Assembly: GCA_044224925.1 (NCBI GenBank)
Contig: JBGAJM010000005.1
Coordinates: 62,001 to 126,000, forward strand
Origin: Kapaibacterium sp044224925
GTDB taxonomy: Bacteria > Bacteroidota > Ignavibacteria > Kapaibacteriales > Kapaibacteriaceae
Length of the DNA: 64,000 bases
Direction: 5' to 3'
The notes beneath the pieces are model-generated. The model saw nothing but the letters and a program-made list of their open reading frames with translations. It searched no databases and was not told the origin of the DNA. Below are positions 24,354-32,470 of the stretch, in pieces. The position numbers were made by a program, and so were the translations under genes. Every line of letters begins with the position of its first letter. Position 1 is the first letter of the stretch.

Positions 24354-25792
24354 AGCTCCCATCCATTCGAACCATCGTCCTCATCGGTCTCGTACTTCGC
24401 TTGGTGGCCGCCATCTACTCGCAGGGCTATGCCATGCACGACGATCACTTCGTGATCGAAGATGGACCGTATCAGTGGTTCCTTCCTGACCATGGCGGGT
24501 GGTTCCATCGGGCAGAGCCGCCGGGTCACAGCGTCGTCTACCCATCGATCATCTATGCCATCCTGTCGACGTGCATGAACGTCGGCATCACCGATCCGCA
24601 GTCGCAGATGCTGGTGATGCGCATTCTGCATGCACTGTTCGCAACACTTGCCATTCCACTCGCCGCGGCCATTGCCCGAAGAGTTGGGTCGGAACGCTCC
24701 GCGCAGTTCGCCGCACTGCTTGTGGCCGTGTTCTGGATGTTCCCCTTCATGAGCGTGCGCAATCTTATCGAGATGATGTGCATTCCGCCGTTGATGGCAG
24801 GGGTCTTCTTGGTGTTGCGGCGTGCGTCAACGCGAGACCTCGTGCTCGCCGGACTTGCCTTTGCGGCAGCGTTCATGTTCCGCTATCACACGGCCATCAT
24901 ACCTGCCACGATGGTCGTCGTACTCGCATCGCAACGACAGTGGCGTGCGGCCTCGATCCTTGCTGTCGCCTGTCTCGTGAGCGTTGCGCTCACGCAGGGC
25001 ATGATCGATCTTGCCGTATGGGGATCCTTCATGGCCGCCCCGATCGCCTATGTGAAGAGCAATCTGGCGGGTGTGAACGATTACACGAGCGGACCGTTCT
25101 ATCAATACGCCGTGCTCATCATCGGCATTCTCATTCCGCCGCTGAGTCTTGTGCTGTTGTGGCGCGTGATCACGGACAACCGTCCGGCCCTTCGGTGGGA
25201 AGTGGTGATGCCCATTGCCATGTTCGTTCTCGCGCACTCGCTCATCGCCAACAAGCAGGAGCGTTTCATTCTGCCCATCGTTCCGTTGCTGCTCGTGGCC
25301 GTTGCCGTGGCTTGGGTGGACCGACCGGCGAATGTGATGCGCACGTCGGTGTGGACGCGCGGAGCATGGACGTTCTTCTGGGTCGCCAATTCCGTCCTCC
25401 TCATTCTGTTCACATTCTCGTACTCGAAGCGATCGCGTGTTGAAGCACTCACGTATCTGTCGCATCAGCCCAATGTGGAACGTGTGGCCGTGATCGGCGA
25501 TAACATTCAGGCACCGTCGTTCTACCTGTATCCGCGGCTTCCGCTGATCACCGTGTCGTCCGACACCACGTCGGAAACGTGGAGCCGCCTTGCCACCTTC
25601 CATCCCACACATGTGGTGTTCTTCGACCTTGCCAGCAGGGATGCCTTCTTGCGACGGACCGAGATGGTGGTGGGTCGTCCTTTACGTCATTGTACGGATA
25701 TCGCACCTGGGCTTCTCGATGCTACATTGCATACGCTGAATCCTTCGGGCAACAAGAACCAGACAAGTGTTGTGTATTCGGTGGAGAAGTGA
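24350..25792 (+). CDS. GT-C superfamily glycosyltransferase (GT22/ALG9-PIG-B-like mannosyltransferase)
   Basis: 480 residues with about 10-12 membrane helices. The first luminal loop has D-D-H-F (acidic pair typical of the GT-C catalytic loop) followed by E-P-P-G. A later loop reads A-N-K-Q-E-R-F-I-L-P, close to the H-K-E-x-R-F-x-x-P motif of GT22 dolichol-phosphate-mannose-dependent enzymes. Likely transfers a sugar from a polyprenyl phosphate on the periplasmic side. Coupled by ATGA to a T9SS protein, so it might glycosylate a surface product (inference). GT22 versus GT39 membership is not certain. Confidence 0.72.
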   Translation: MKLPSIRTIVLIGLVLRLVAAIYSQGYAMHDDHFVIEDGPYQWFLPDHGGWFHRAEPPGHSVVYPSIIYAILSTCMNVGITDPQSQMLVMRILHALFATLAIPLAAAIARRVGSERSAQFAALLVAVFWMFPFMSVRNLIEMMCIPPLMAGVFLVLRRASTRDLVLAGLAFAAAFMFRYHTAIIPATMVVVLASQRQWRAASILAVACLVSVALTQGMIDLAVWGSFMAAPIAYVKSNLAGVNDYTSGPFYQYAVLIIGILIPPLSLVLLWRVITDNRPALRWEVVMPIAMFVLAHSLIANKQERFILPIVPLLLVAVAVAWVDRPANVMRTSVWTRGAWTFFWVANSVLLILFTFSYSKRSRVEALTYLSHQPNVERVAVIGDNIQAPSFYLYPRLPLITVSSDTTSETWSRLATFHPTHVVFFDLASRDAFLRRTEMVVGRPLRHCTDIAPGLLDATLHTLNPSGNKNQTSVVYSVEK

Positions 25793-26244
25793 TGCATCAA
25801 CGAAGAACCATATGGTGGGCTGTACCCATGGCACTTTTGTGCCTCGTTGGGCTCGTGGCCTGTGGACCGCGGTTCGTGACGTATAACTCGATCGGATTCC
25901 TGCAGAAGGGAATGGATCAGGAAACGGTGCACGATAACATGGACGTGTCTTGGACCGGCGGCGCCACCATCTTCGAGCAAGGGCAGACATGGATGCTTGA
26001 GTACTACCCATTGCAAACGGCGCAAACGAAGAGCACGAACACGTCCTATACCTATGGTGCGAACGGGGTGCCAACAATGAGAACAACGACAACGACCATC
26101 ACCGACCATACGCACACGTTGATCGTTCTCTACAAAGACCGACGGTTGCGCTATTGGGGAATGATGGGCGACTACTCAAAGTCGGAAGACCCGGAGATCC
26201 TGGCCGTTGCACCGGCCATCTATCAAAAGTTCATGAACCAATAG
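25792..26244 (+). CDS. BamE/SmpA-like lipoprotein 1
   Basis: 150 residues from ATG 25792, overlapping the previous stop by one base. Signal with lipobox L-V-G-L-V-A-C. The mature start has the SmpA/OmlA-like motif F-L-Q-K-G-M-D-Q-E-T-V. Other features are a Thr-rich stretch (T-M-R-T-T-T-T-T-I-T) and an ending of L-R-Y-W-G-M-M-G-D-Y then D-P-E-I. It is a paralogue of the next gene, which shares K-G-M-x-x-E-x-V and Y-W-G. BamE folds stabilise the outer-membrane beta-barrel assembly machine, but many KGM lipoproteins have other roles. Confidence 0.65.
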   Translation: MHQRRTIWWAVPMALLCLVGLVACGPRFVTYNSIGFLQKGMDQETVHDNMDVSWTGGATIFEQGQTWMLEYYPLQTAQTKSTNTSYTYGANGVPTMRTTTTTITDHTHTLIVLYKDRRLRYWGMMGDYSKSEDPEILAVAPAIYQKFMNQ

Positions 26245-26256
26245 AGATCACGTCCG

Positions 26257-26607
26257 ATGAAGTCATTCCTTGCTATGATCGTTGTTGCGCTTGTGCTCAC
26301 GTCGTGTTCGTCGTTCGAACTCTCGGATGCGAACAAACTCCAGAAGGGGATGACGACGGAGCAAGTGCTCAATACGGTGTCGAAGGGACCGGACAACATC
26401 TTCGACGTTCGCATCCCATCGCGTCCGAACATGCAGTACACCATCTATCAGTTCACGCTGAAGCTTGGCGGGATCACGGCTGACTATCTGGCGGCGTTCA
26501 ATGATGACAAGCTGTTGTACTGGGGACATCCCTATGAGTTCAACCGGTATCCCGATCCCGTGATCAACGAGATCGGTCGCGAGGCCTTAATACACGCCAA
26601 ACTTTAA
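26257..26607 (+). CDS. BamE/SmpA-like lipoprotein 2
   Basis: 116 residues. Lipobox L-T-S-C near residue 17, then N-K-L-Q-K-G-M-T-T-E-Q-V-L-N-T-V, which fits the SmpA/OmlA alpha-1 motif, and a closing L-L-Y-W-G-H-P-Y-E-F-N-R-Y-P-D-P-V-I that aligns with the preceding lipoprotein. The pair probably arose by tandem duplication. Located 12 bp downstream in the same operon as the GT-C enzyme. Its last 21 bp overlap the convergent outer-membrane protein gene. Confidence 0.65.
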   Translation: MKSFLAMIVVALVLTSCSSFELSDANKLQKGMTTEQVLNTVSKGPDNIFDVRIPSRPNMQYTIYQFTLKLGGITADYLAAFNDDKLLYWGHPYEFNRYPDPVINEIGREALIHAKL

Positions 26608-27231
26608 CGTCAGCACACCTGCAACACCACGCAAGCTCACATCATTGATCGTGGCTTGCTGCACTGTCATCGACGCACCATTCGTATAGCGATACGACAC
26701 ACCGGCACCGATCCGGAACCATCGCGTAAGATTGAGCTCGACGTTCACTTGTGGCTCGAAGACGAAGAACGTTGTGCTTGCAAGGTTCCCGCGTTCCCAG
26801 TTGTTCATGCCGCCACCCAAACTATCGGCATGCATTTGTGCGCCACCGGCACCGATGAGCATCATGAGCGATGCGTGAATGGCCTCGTCGGAGGCAAAGA
26901 TGTACTCGAGCTCCCCGCCGCCATATCCAACCTGCAAGCTTGTCGATGGAAGTCCGCTCACGGGCGTATGCGTCACCAAGCCATAGCCGCCGCCACCGAT
27001 CACGAATGTCTTGTTGATCACCCATCCCCCGCGGCCGCCAACGAACAGGGATGTCTGTCCATCAATGGCCGTCACCTTGAGCACCGGCGCACCGAATCCT
27101 CCAGATGTGAAGGGTTCGTTGCCGAAGATGGTCTTCACGGTCGACGTGGAGTCGGGAGGTGCGGCAAGGAGCGGGGTGGCAAGGCAGGCGACAGTAAGGG
27201 CGAGGAGGGAAGAGCGTACGAAGGAGGTCAT
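26587..27231 (-). CDS. Predicted outer-membrane beta-barrel protein
   Basis: 214 residues from ATG 27231 (AGGA 8-11 nt upstream); ATG 27252 would add seven residues. Signal peptide (S-L-L-A-L-T-V-A-C-L-A-T-P-L-L-A-A), then alternating short strands rich in Gly/aromatic residues (V-G-G-R-G-G-W-V-I-N, I-G-G-G-G-Y-G-L) and a terminal strand V-L-T-L-K-F-G-V-Y ending in an aromatic residue, as outer-membrane barrels do. No specific family is recognised. Three-prime end overlaps the lipoprotein gene on the other strand. Confidence 0.65.
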   Translation of the reverse strand: MTSFVRSSLLALTVACLATPLLAAPPDSTSTVKTIFGNEPFTSGGFGAPVLKVTAIDGQTSLFVGGRGGWVINKTFVIGGGGYGLVTHTPVSGLPSTSLQVGYGGGELEYIFASDEAIHASLMMLIGAGGAQMHADSLGGGMNNWERGNLASTTFFVFEPQVNVELNLTRWFRIGAGVSYRYTNGASMTVQQATINDVSLRGVAGVLTLKFGVY

Positions 27232-27300
27232 GACAAATGTCCTTTTATGCATGTATCAGAAGGTCGAAATTAAGGAGCGCATTGTACGGAGAAATCGACC

Positions 27301-27765
27301 ATGGGTTGCAACAGAGATATCACGGCATTCCTCGCACAACACCGCATTGCCGTTGTGGGCGTGTCCCGAAGTGGGAAGGCGCCTGCCAATGCCATTGCCA
27401 AGCGATTGCGGGAGTCCGGACATCAGGTCATTGGCGTGAATCCTCGTGCCACGACCATCGATGGGGAGCCGTGCTATGCGAACCTTGCCTCGATTCCCGG
27501 GGGCGTCAATGCCGTGATGATCGCCTCGCCACCGGAGAGTGTGGCCGATATCATTCGACAGTGCATCGCCCTGAAGATCTCCATCGTGTGGATGCATCGG
27601 AGTGTTGGCAGCGGTAGTGTAGATGACGTGGCGGCCGATCTTGCTCGCGAGCATGGCATCGTTTGCATCGTTGGCGGATGTCCGCTGATGTTCATCGATC
27701 CGGTCGACCCGTTTCACAACGCCATGCGCTGGTGGTTTCAAAAGACGGGCCGCGTGCCGAAGTGA
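27301..27765 (+). CDS. CoA-binding domain protein (YccU-like)
   Basis: 154 residues of a Rossmann-like CoA_binding_2 domain: I-A-V-V-G-V-S-R-S-G-K-A-P-A-N-A-I near the start, G-H-Q-V-I-G-V-N-P, V-M-I-A-S-P-P, and C-I-V-G-G-C-P-L-M-F at the C-terminus. Stand-alone members related to the N-terminal part of succinyl-CoA synthetase have no established reaction. It begins about 70 bp from the divergent barrel gene and ends 3 bp before the convergent peroxidase stop. Confidence 0.85.
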   Translation: MGCNRDITAFLAQHRIAVVGVSRSGKAPANAIAKRLRESGHQVIGVNPRATTIDGEPCYANLASIPGGVNAVMIASPPESVADIIRQCIALKISIVWMHRSVGSGSVDDVAADLAREHGIVCIVGGCPLMFIDPVDPFHNAMRWWFQKTGRVPK

Positions 27766-27768
27766 ACG

Positions 27769-28812
27769 TCACTTGATGTTCGGATCGAGAAATCGCCGGT
27801 CGTGCAGAAAGGTCGAATCGGTGAGCGTTAGCAAGAATGCAATGATGTCCTTCTTCTCATGTTCCGTCATCCCGATGGTGTTCTTCAGCGCAGGGTCGAC
27901 CGAGCGACCGTGGAATGTGCCACGGCCATAGTGATCGAGCACAGCGCGGAGTGTGCGGAATCGTCCGTCGTGCATGTAGGGATAGGTGCGATCGACGTTA
28001 CGGAGCGACGGAACTTTGAACTTCAGCGAGTCGGCAGGATCGGCCGTGATGGCGAATCGCCCAACATCACGCAGCGCCGTATCCATGCCAATACCATTGT
28101 TCCGGAACGTTCCGTCGGTGAACAGTGGCTCGCGATGACATGTACCACAACGTGCACGAAATGCCTCCAAGCCGCGCTGCTCCTGCTCGGTGAACACATC
28201 GCGGCGCTCCATCATCCGATCGTACCGCGCATCTGCCGAGATCATAAGGGCAATGAACTGCGACAGTGCCTTGAGCATGTGGTTGGTGGTAATGGTCTCG
28301 GTGCGAAAGGCAGAACGGAACATCCGTTGATACTTCGTACTTGCCGCAAGTTTTGCGATCACTCTGTCGAGCCTCTCTCCCATCTCCGATGTATCCGTGA
28401 TCGGAGCGATCGGCTGCAGGTCCATGTGCGTCACACCGCCATCCCACATGAAGGTCGAACTCCAGATCTCGTTCTGAATGGCCGGCACGTTCCGTTTGCC
28501 GATCCGTCCGTCGATGCCGTGACTCAACGTGTGGTCCACATGTCCGAACGCAGCGAAGCGCTGGTGACATGATGCACAGCTCGTCGAACTGTCGCGCGAG
28601 AGGATCGGATCGTAGAACAATTCCCGTCCGAGCAAGAATCCGTCGACCGATATCCGCGACGATCGCAGGTCGTACACCGGTTTTCCAAATCGCTTGGGAA
28701 GCGTCGGCACCACATCGCGCACTTCGATGCGCAAGAGGGAGTTCTCCTCCGACGTCGCATAGGCGAGCAGGGAGACGGTAAGGAGGGCGGCAAGGAGGCG
28801 AGGGGCGGTCAT
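27769..28812 (-). CDS. Di-heme cytochrome c peroxidase / MauG-family protein (MbnH-like)
   Basis: 347 residues with an N-terminal hydrophobic signal. Two heme-c motifs, C-A-S-C-H (about residue 80) and C-G-T-C-H (about 235), with the family layout L-G-R-E-L-F-Y-D-P-I-L-S before the first and F-R-N-N-G, K-V-P-S-L-R-N-V and Y-M-H-D-G-R after the second. The gene overlaps by 4 bp the upstream MbnP-like gene. MbnH enzymes oxidise a Trp of MbnP to kynurenine, creating a copper site. That pairing favours MbnH over an ordinary H2O2-scavenging peroxidase. Confidence 0.85.
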   Translation of the reverse strand: MTAPRLLAALLTVSLLAYATSEENSLLRIEVRDVVPTLPKRFGKPVYDLRSSRISVDGFLLGRELFYDPILSRDSSTSCASCHQRFAAFGHVDHTLSHGIDGRIGKRNVPAIQNEIWSSTFMWDGGVTHMDLQPIAPITDTSEMGERLDRVIAKLAASTKYQRMFRSAFRTETITTNHMLKALSQFIALMISADARYDRMMERRDVFTEQEQRGLEAFRARCGTCHREPLFTDGTFRNNGIGMDTALRDVGRFAITADPADSLKFKVPSLRNVDRTYPYMHDGRFRTLRAVLDHYGRGTFHGRSVDPALKNTIGMTEHEKKDIIAFLLTLTDSTFLHDRRFLDPNIK

Positions 28813-29510
28813 CGATCGGTCGACCGAATGGTGTGAAAGACCATTGGATACGTTGCCGTGATCGGCGCAGCCGCGGCCGGTGTTGTGATCGAGGATCGTG
28901 ATGCGAGGTCAAGCGAGTGGAGGATGGCGCCGATGTCGACGCGGACGTAGATGCCGCGCACCGGATCTTCGACGATAGGAAGTTCGATGCGAGCGATGTT
29001 GTTGAAGGGCTGCCGGAATCCACCCACGTGTACTTCCACCAGATGCCCTGGTGATGGCGACACGGGCGAGGTCCCTTCCACCTTCATGAAGATATAGCCT
29101 GTGTTCCACGCCCAGAACATGCCTCGGATCGGATCGAGGGCACCCTCTTGCGGTCCACTGCAGTTGTGCGCACTATCCACGCCGATCGTGAACGAGATCG
29201 AACGATATGTGCCGATCGGAACGCGTGGCAACGTAATGGTGGTGGAGGTGCTATCGGACGCATCGACAAGGAAGAACTTGTCCGAGGTCACATCGGCATT
29301 GCCCTCGCAATGCAGTCGTATGGCACTCACATAGTATCGGACCATGCTGAGTGCATACGGCTGATGCTGTTCGTTCTCATACATGGTCGTATCGAACTGC
29401 AGCGGACGCTCGCCAACCACATGCTCGAAATGGATCGGAATGGGTGTTGTGCCTGCGTGAAGAAGCAAGGGAAGCAAGAACAGCAAGCAACAACAACGGC
29501 GGATGATCAT
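28809..29510 (-). CDS. MbnP-like periplasmic copper-binding protein
   Basis: 233 residues with a signal peptide (Cys-rich start C-C-C-L-L-F-L-L-P-L-L-L-H-A). The MbnP core is recognisable: L-S-M-V-R-Y-Y-V-S-A-I-R-L, G-V-D-S-A-H-N-C-S-G-P-Q-E-G-A-L-D-P, and G-M-F-W-A-W-N-T-G-Y-I-F-M-K-V-E-G, where the W-x-W region includes candidate Trp for kynurenine formation. No methanobactin genes are nearby, so this is a stand-alone MbnPH pair, probably for copper acquisition or handling. Another copper gene, copA, lies 4.4 kb away. Confidence 0.8.
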   Translation of the reverse strand: MIIRRCCCLLFLLPLLLHAGTTPIPIHFEHVVGERPLQFDTTMYENEQHQPYALSMVRYYVSAIRLHCEGNADVTSDKFFLVDASDSTSTTITLPRVPIGTYRSISFTIGVDSAHNCSGPQEGALDPIRGMFWAWNTGYIFMKVEGTSPVSPSPGHLVEVHVGGFRQPFNNIARIELPIVEDPVRGIYVRVDIGAILHSLDLASRSSITTPAAAAPITATYPMVFHTIRSTDR

Positions 29511-29597
29511 GGGGTGGTGACGGACGTTCTCGTGAGGGAGGCAATTCGGTGTAAATTACCTCACGCGTTTCACATTCGGTGAGAGACAGAAGAACTC

Positions 29598-30176
29598 ATG
29601 ACGAAGAACCGACTCGAAGCCTTCTCGGATGGCGTGATCGCCATCATCATCACGATCATGGTGTTGGATCTTAAAGTTCCTTCCGGATCGGACCTTGCCG
29701 CCTTGCAGCCATTGGGGTCGACCTTTCTGTGCTACGTGATGAGCTTCGTCTACGTGGCCATTTATTGGAACAACCATCATCACATGCTGCATGCCGCAGC
29801 TCGGATCAGTGGTGCGGCGATGTGGGCCAACATGGGCTTGCTCTTTGGTCTGTCGATCATTCCCTTCGTCACATCGTGGATGGGACAACACCCAACCGTG
29901 GCCGCTCCCGTTGCACTCTATGGTGCTGTGCTGTTGCTCTGCGCCGTGTCGTACTACATCCTGGCACAAACGCTGATCGCAGCGAACGGCAGAGAATCGG
30001 CGATCGCCGTTGCTATCGGCCGCGATCGAAAAGGGAGGATCTCGCTTGCACTGTATGTGATGGCCATCGGGATGGCCATGGTGCATCAGATGTCGGCGCT
30101 TGTGCTCTACGTGACCGTAGCCGTGATCTGGCTTGTTCCCGACAGACGTATCGAGCGCGCTCTTTCGTCGACGTGA
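29598..30176 (+). CDS. TMEM175-family (DUF1211) potassium channel
   Basis: 192 residues, six predicted membrane helices. Helix 1 carries the family motif R-L-E-A-F-S-D-G-V-I-A-I-I-I-T-I (RxxxFSD), which forms the selectivity/gate region in bacterial TMEM175 tetramers; N-N-H-H-H follows helix 2/3. Length matches the single-repeat bacterial form. K+ selectivity is family knowledge only. Monocistronic, divergent from the MbnP gene across an 87-bp spacer with a short inverted repeat. Confidence 0.9.
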   Translation: MTKNRLEAFSDGVIAIIITIMVLDLKVPSGSDLAALQPLGSTFLCYVMSFVYVAIYWNNHHHMLHAAARISGAAMWANMGLLFGLSIIPFVTSWMGQHPTVAAPVALYGAVLLLCAVSYYILAQTLIAANGRESAIAVAIGRDRKGRISLALYVMAIGMAMVHQMSALVLYVTVAVIWLVPDRRIERALSST

Positions 30177-30257
30177 CGGCGGAAACGACATCGCCCCGAC
30201 CGCAGAGGCGATCGAGGCGAGTCGATAGGGGAGGAGAGGGGGTACGGCTTGAAGTTG

Positions 30258-32351
30258 TTAGCGAAGGACTTGCACAAGCTGTGTGCGAATGCTGCCATTC
30301 ACGTCGTGAACGATGGCGATGTACGGTCCATTCGCAAGCGACGCTACCGAGATCGTGAGAGAACCCTGCGCACGTGCCACGATGGTTCCATCCATGGATG
30401 CGATCTGGATCTGTTGTACCGGTGTGCTGGACGTGATGCGAAGGACATCAGATACGGGATTCGGTGCAACAAGAGTGTTGGCTTTCGGTGCGACCTCTTC
30501 GTTTACGCTCGTGGTGGTGTTCCGAAGGACGACCACCGACATTGCCGTGGGTTCAACACTTGTCTCGGCCAGCATCGACGATACATCGACGCGAGTTCCC
30601 GGGGTGAGCGTGCGGTGAGAGTATGCTCCTGAGACCTGCGTGCTCGACGTGACCTTGAACCGAACCGTTGTTCCGTTGGTCTCGATCTCCAGATGTTCTG
30701 CCGAGACCGCGCGCACGATCCCCTTGGTGGAGACCACTTCAGATGTTGGCCTTCCGTCGCAGGTATAGCCGTTGAAGACGTACATCGTGGTGACGTTGAA
30801 CAATCCTCTCGAGAGCGTTGCGCAGATCGCTTCTCCAACGACGATGTCAGACCAACTGCCGTACCCGTTGTCAATAGAGTAGACGTAGACCTGTGCCGGT
30901 TTGAGAAGGGTCTTGATCCCTTCGTCTGTGTTGATGCTGATCGAGTCTGCGTCGACACTCGTCACGACACCGCTAACGGACTCGAAGTCGCCGCACGTAC
31001 CTTCTGCTGTGGCATTCGTGAGAAGGGCCTGAGCTCCGGACGTGACCGAGGCGTGAGCATACACAACGTAACCAGCAAGGCGCGCGTCGTTGGCGGCAAC
31101 GGTGGAACCAAAGCAATCGTAGACGACGGAGTTCGGGTCGATCGCAAGACGGACGTCGTTCCCAAGCTCCGTGAGGAGGGCCCATTCAGTATCGGACACC
31201 GAGACCACCGTGCCTCGCAACGTGATCTGCTGTTCGCAGTTGCTGATGCGGATCAACTGTCGGATCGACCGATCGGCCTCTTCATTGGCAAAGATCACAT
31301 AGACGCTGTCGCCAACGGCGAAATCATCTCGCGTGATCGGCTGACCAGCACATGAGTAATACAACGTCGGGTCGGCACTTGCCGACGTGCGCGTGGCCAT
31401 TGCGATCGTTCCTCCGAGAATGCCTTGCACCTGTACCAAGGAGTCGGTAAGGGCAGAGACACGACCACTGACCACGGCATAGCCGTTGAAGCCGATCGCG
31501 ATGCTGATGCCCGGTGGACAGTTCCGCGTTGGAACCAAGAAGTTGAGTGTACCCGTTCCGTCAGGATAGACTTGACCACTCACGATGAGGGTGTCGGACT
31601 CCGTTAGGGAAGACCATGCGATCGGTTCTGTCCAGCACGCAATGAGCGGGAAGGCCGACGTATCAACTTCTGACGAGCCGCCATGGCGACCGCCGAACAT
31701 GAACTCAACACGTCCCAGTGCCACGACGTCCAGCGTGACGGACGTATCCGTCAGGGAGACGAACGTACCGGTCGACGAAACATCTGCCGGACAACCAACC
31801 TGACCAAAGACGGTAAGGGCTTCGACGGACGCAGCTCCGGATCGAAATCCGGAGACCGAGACCACGGTTCCGGGAACAAGCACTTGTGCTTCAATGGGAA
31901 GTCCCAAACAAGAAGAGAGGAGCGTTTGCGGCGTGGTGCTCACGGAGATCGTTTGACCGAAGCCAAACGGTGTGTCGTAGTTGGTGTTTCGCAGGGAGAA
32001 CGTCGATCCATCGTTCGATTCCACTACGCCATAGACGTCAACACGCTGCGTGCAACGATCGAATTGCACGGTCTGCAACACCTTCTTCTCGGTATCGAAG
32101 ACCGCATTGATCGTCGTGCCCGGCTGCACATCGGCAAGGGAGCAACCGTCAAGGCGCAGTGTCGTGTCGTAATCGAACGTTCGTTGTACCGTGATGCGCT
32201 TCAGGTAGTCGTTCTCCAACAACGTCAGCGTTGTGGCCGTATGTGATCGGTAGTAGCCATTGATGTACTGCTGTTCAGCAGCCGAATGGAATGCACAGAC
32301 AACAATGAGCATTGCCGTGATCAATGATCGTTTGGCAAATTGAAGGGACAT
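30258..32351 (-). CDS. Secreted repeat protein with T9SS C-terminal domain (DUF5666-like repeats)
   Basis: 697 residues from ATG 32351, which starts a signal peptide (R-S-L-I-T-A-M-L-I-V-V-C-A-F-H-S-A-A); the ORF could open at 32447 but that extension is not secretory. The body has about eight repeats of ~70 residues with the pattern G-x-V-x-S-x-x-D-x-x-x-L and L-x-P-G-T-x-V-x-V, similar to DUF5666/OB-like repeats. Cys residues (C-x-x-x at strand ends) recur. The last ~70 residues (V-A-P-N-P-V-S-D-V-L-R-I) are a T9SS sorting domain ending in L-V-Q-V-L-R. Surface protein of unknown role. Confidence 0.75.
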   Translation of the reverse strand: MSLQFAKRSLITAMLIVVCAFHSAAEQQYINGYYRSHTATTLTLLENDYLKRITVQRTFDYDTTLRLDGCSLADVQPGTTINAVFDTEKKVLQTVQFDRCTQRVDVYGVVESNDGSTFSLRNTNYDTPFGFGQTISVSTTPQTLLSSCLGLPIEAQVLVPGTVVSVSGFRSGAASVEALTVFGQVGCPADVSSTGTFVSLTDTSVTLDVVALGRVEFMFGGRHGGSSEVDTSAFPLIACWTEPIAWSSLTESDTLIVSGQVYPDGTGTLNFLVPTRNCPPGISIAIGFNGYAVVSGRVSALTDSLVQVQGILGGTIAMATRTSASADPTLYYSCAGQPITRDDFAVGDSVYVIFANEEADRSIRQLIRISNCEQQITLRGTVVSVSDTEWALLTELGNDVRLAIDPNSVVYDCFGSTVAANDARLAGYVVYAHASVTSGAQALLTNATAEGTCGDFESVSGVVTSVDADSISINTDEGIKTLLKPAQVYVYSIDNGYGSWSDIVVGEAICATLSRGLFNVTTMYVFNGYTCDGRPTSEVVSTKGIVRAVSAEHLEIETNGTTVRFKVTSSTQVSGAYSHRTLTPGTRVDVSSMLAETSVEPTAMSVVVLRNTTTSVNEEVAPKANTLVAPNPVSDVLRITSSTPVQQIQIASMDGTIVARAQGSLTISVASLANGPYIAIVHDVNGSIRTQLVQVLR

Positions 32352-32455
32352 GGTAACCTCGTAAAAGACTGGAATCGTGTACGTCAACAGTGTAACAAGA
32401 GTGCAAGTTCCTGATCTTGTTACCGCTTCGCTTGACCACAATTCCATCGTTCCTC

Positions 32456-32463
32456 TAGTTTCG
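32456..32463 (+). promoter_or_regulatory. -7 box TAGTTTCG
   Basis: TAnnTTYG element ending 7 nt before the ATG at 32471; suggests a leaderless mRNA. Confidence 0.45.
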
Positions 32464-32470
32464 AAGACCT

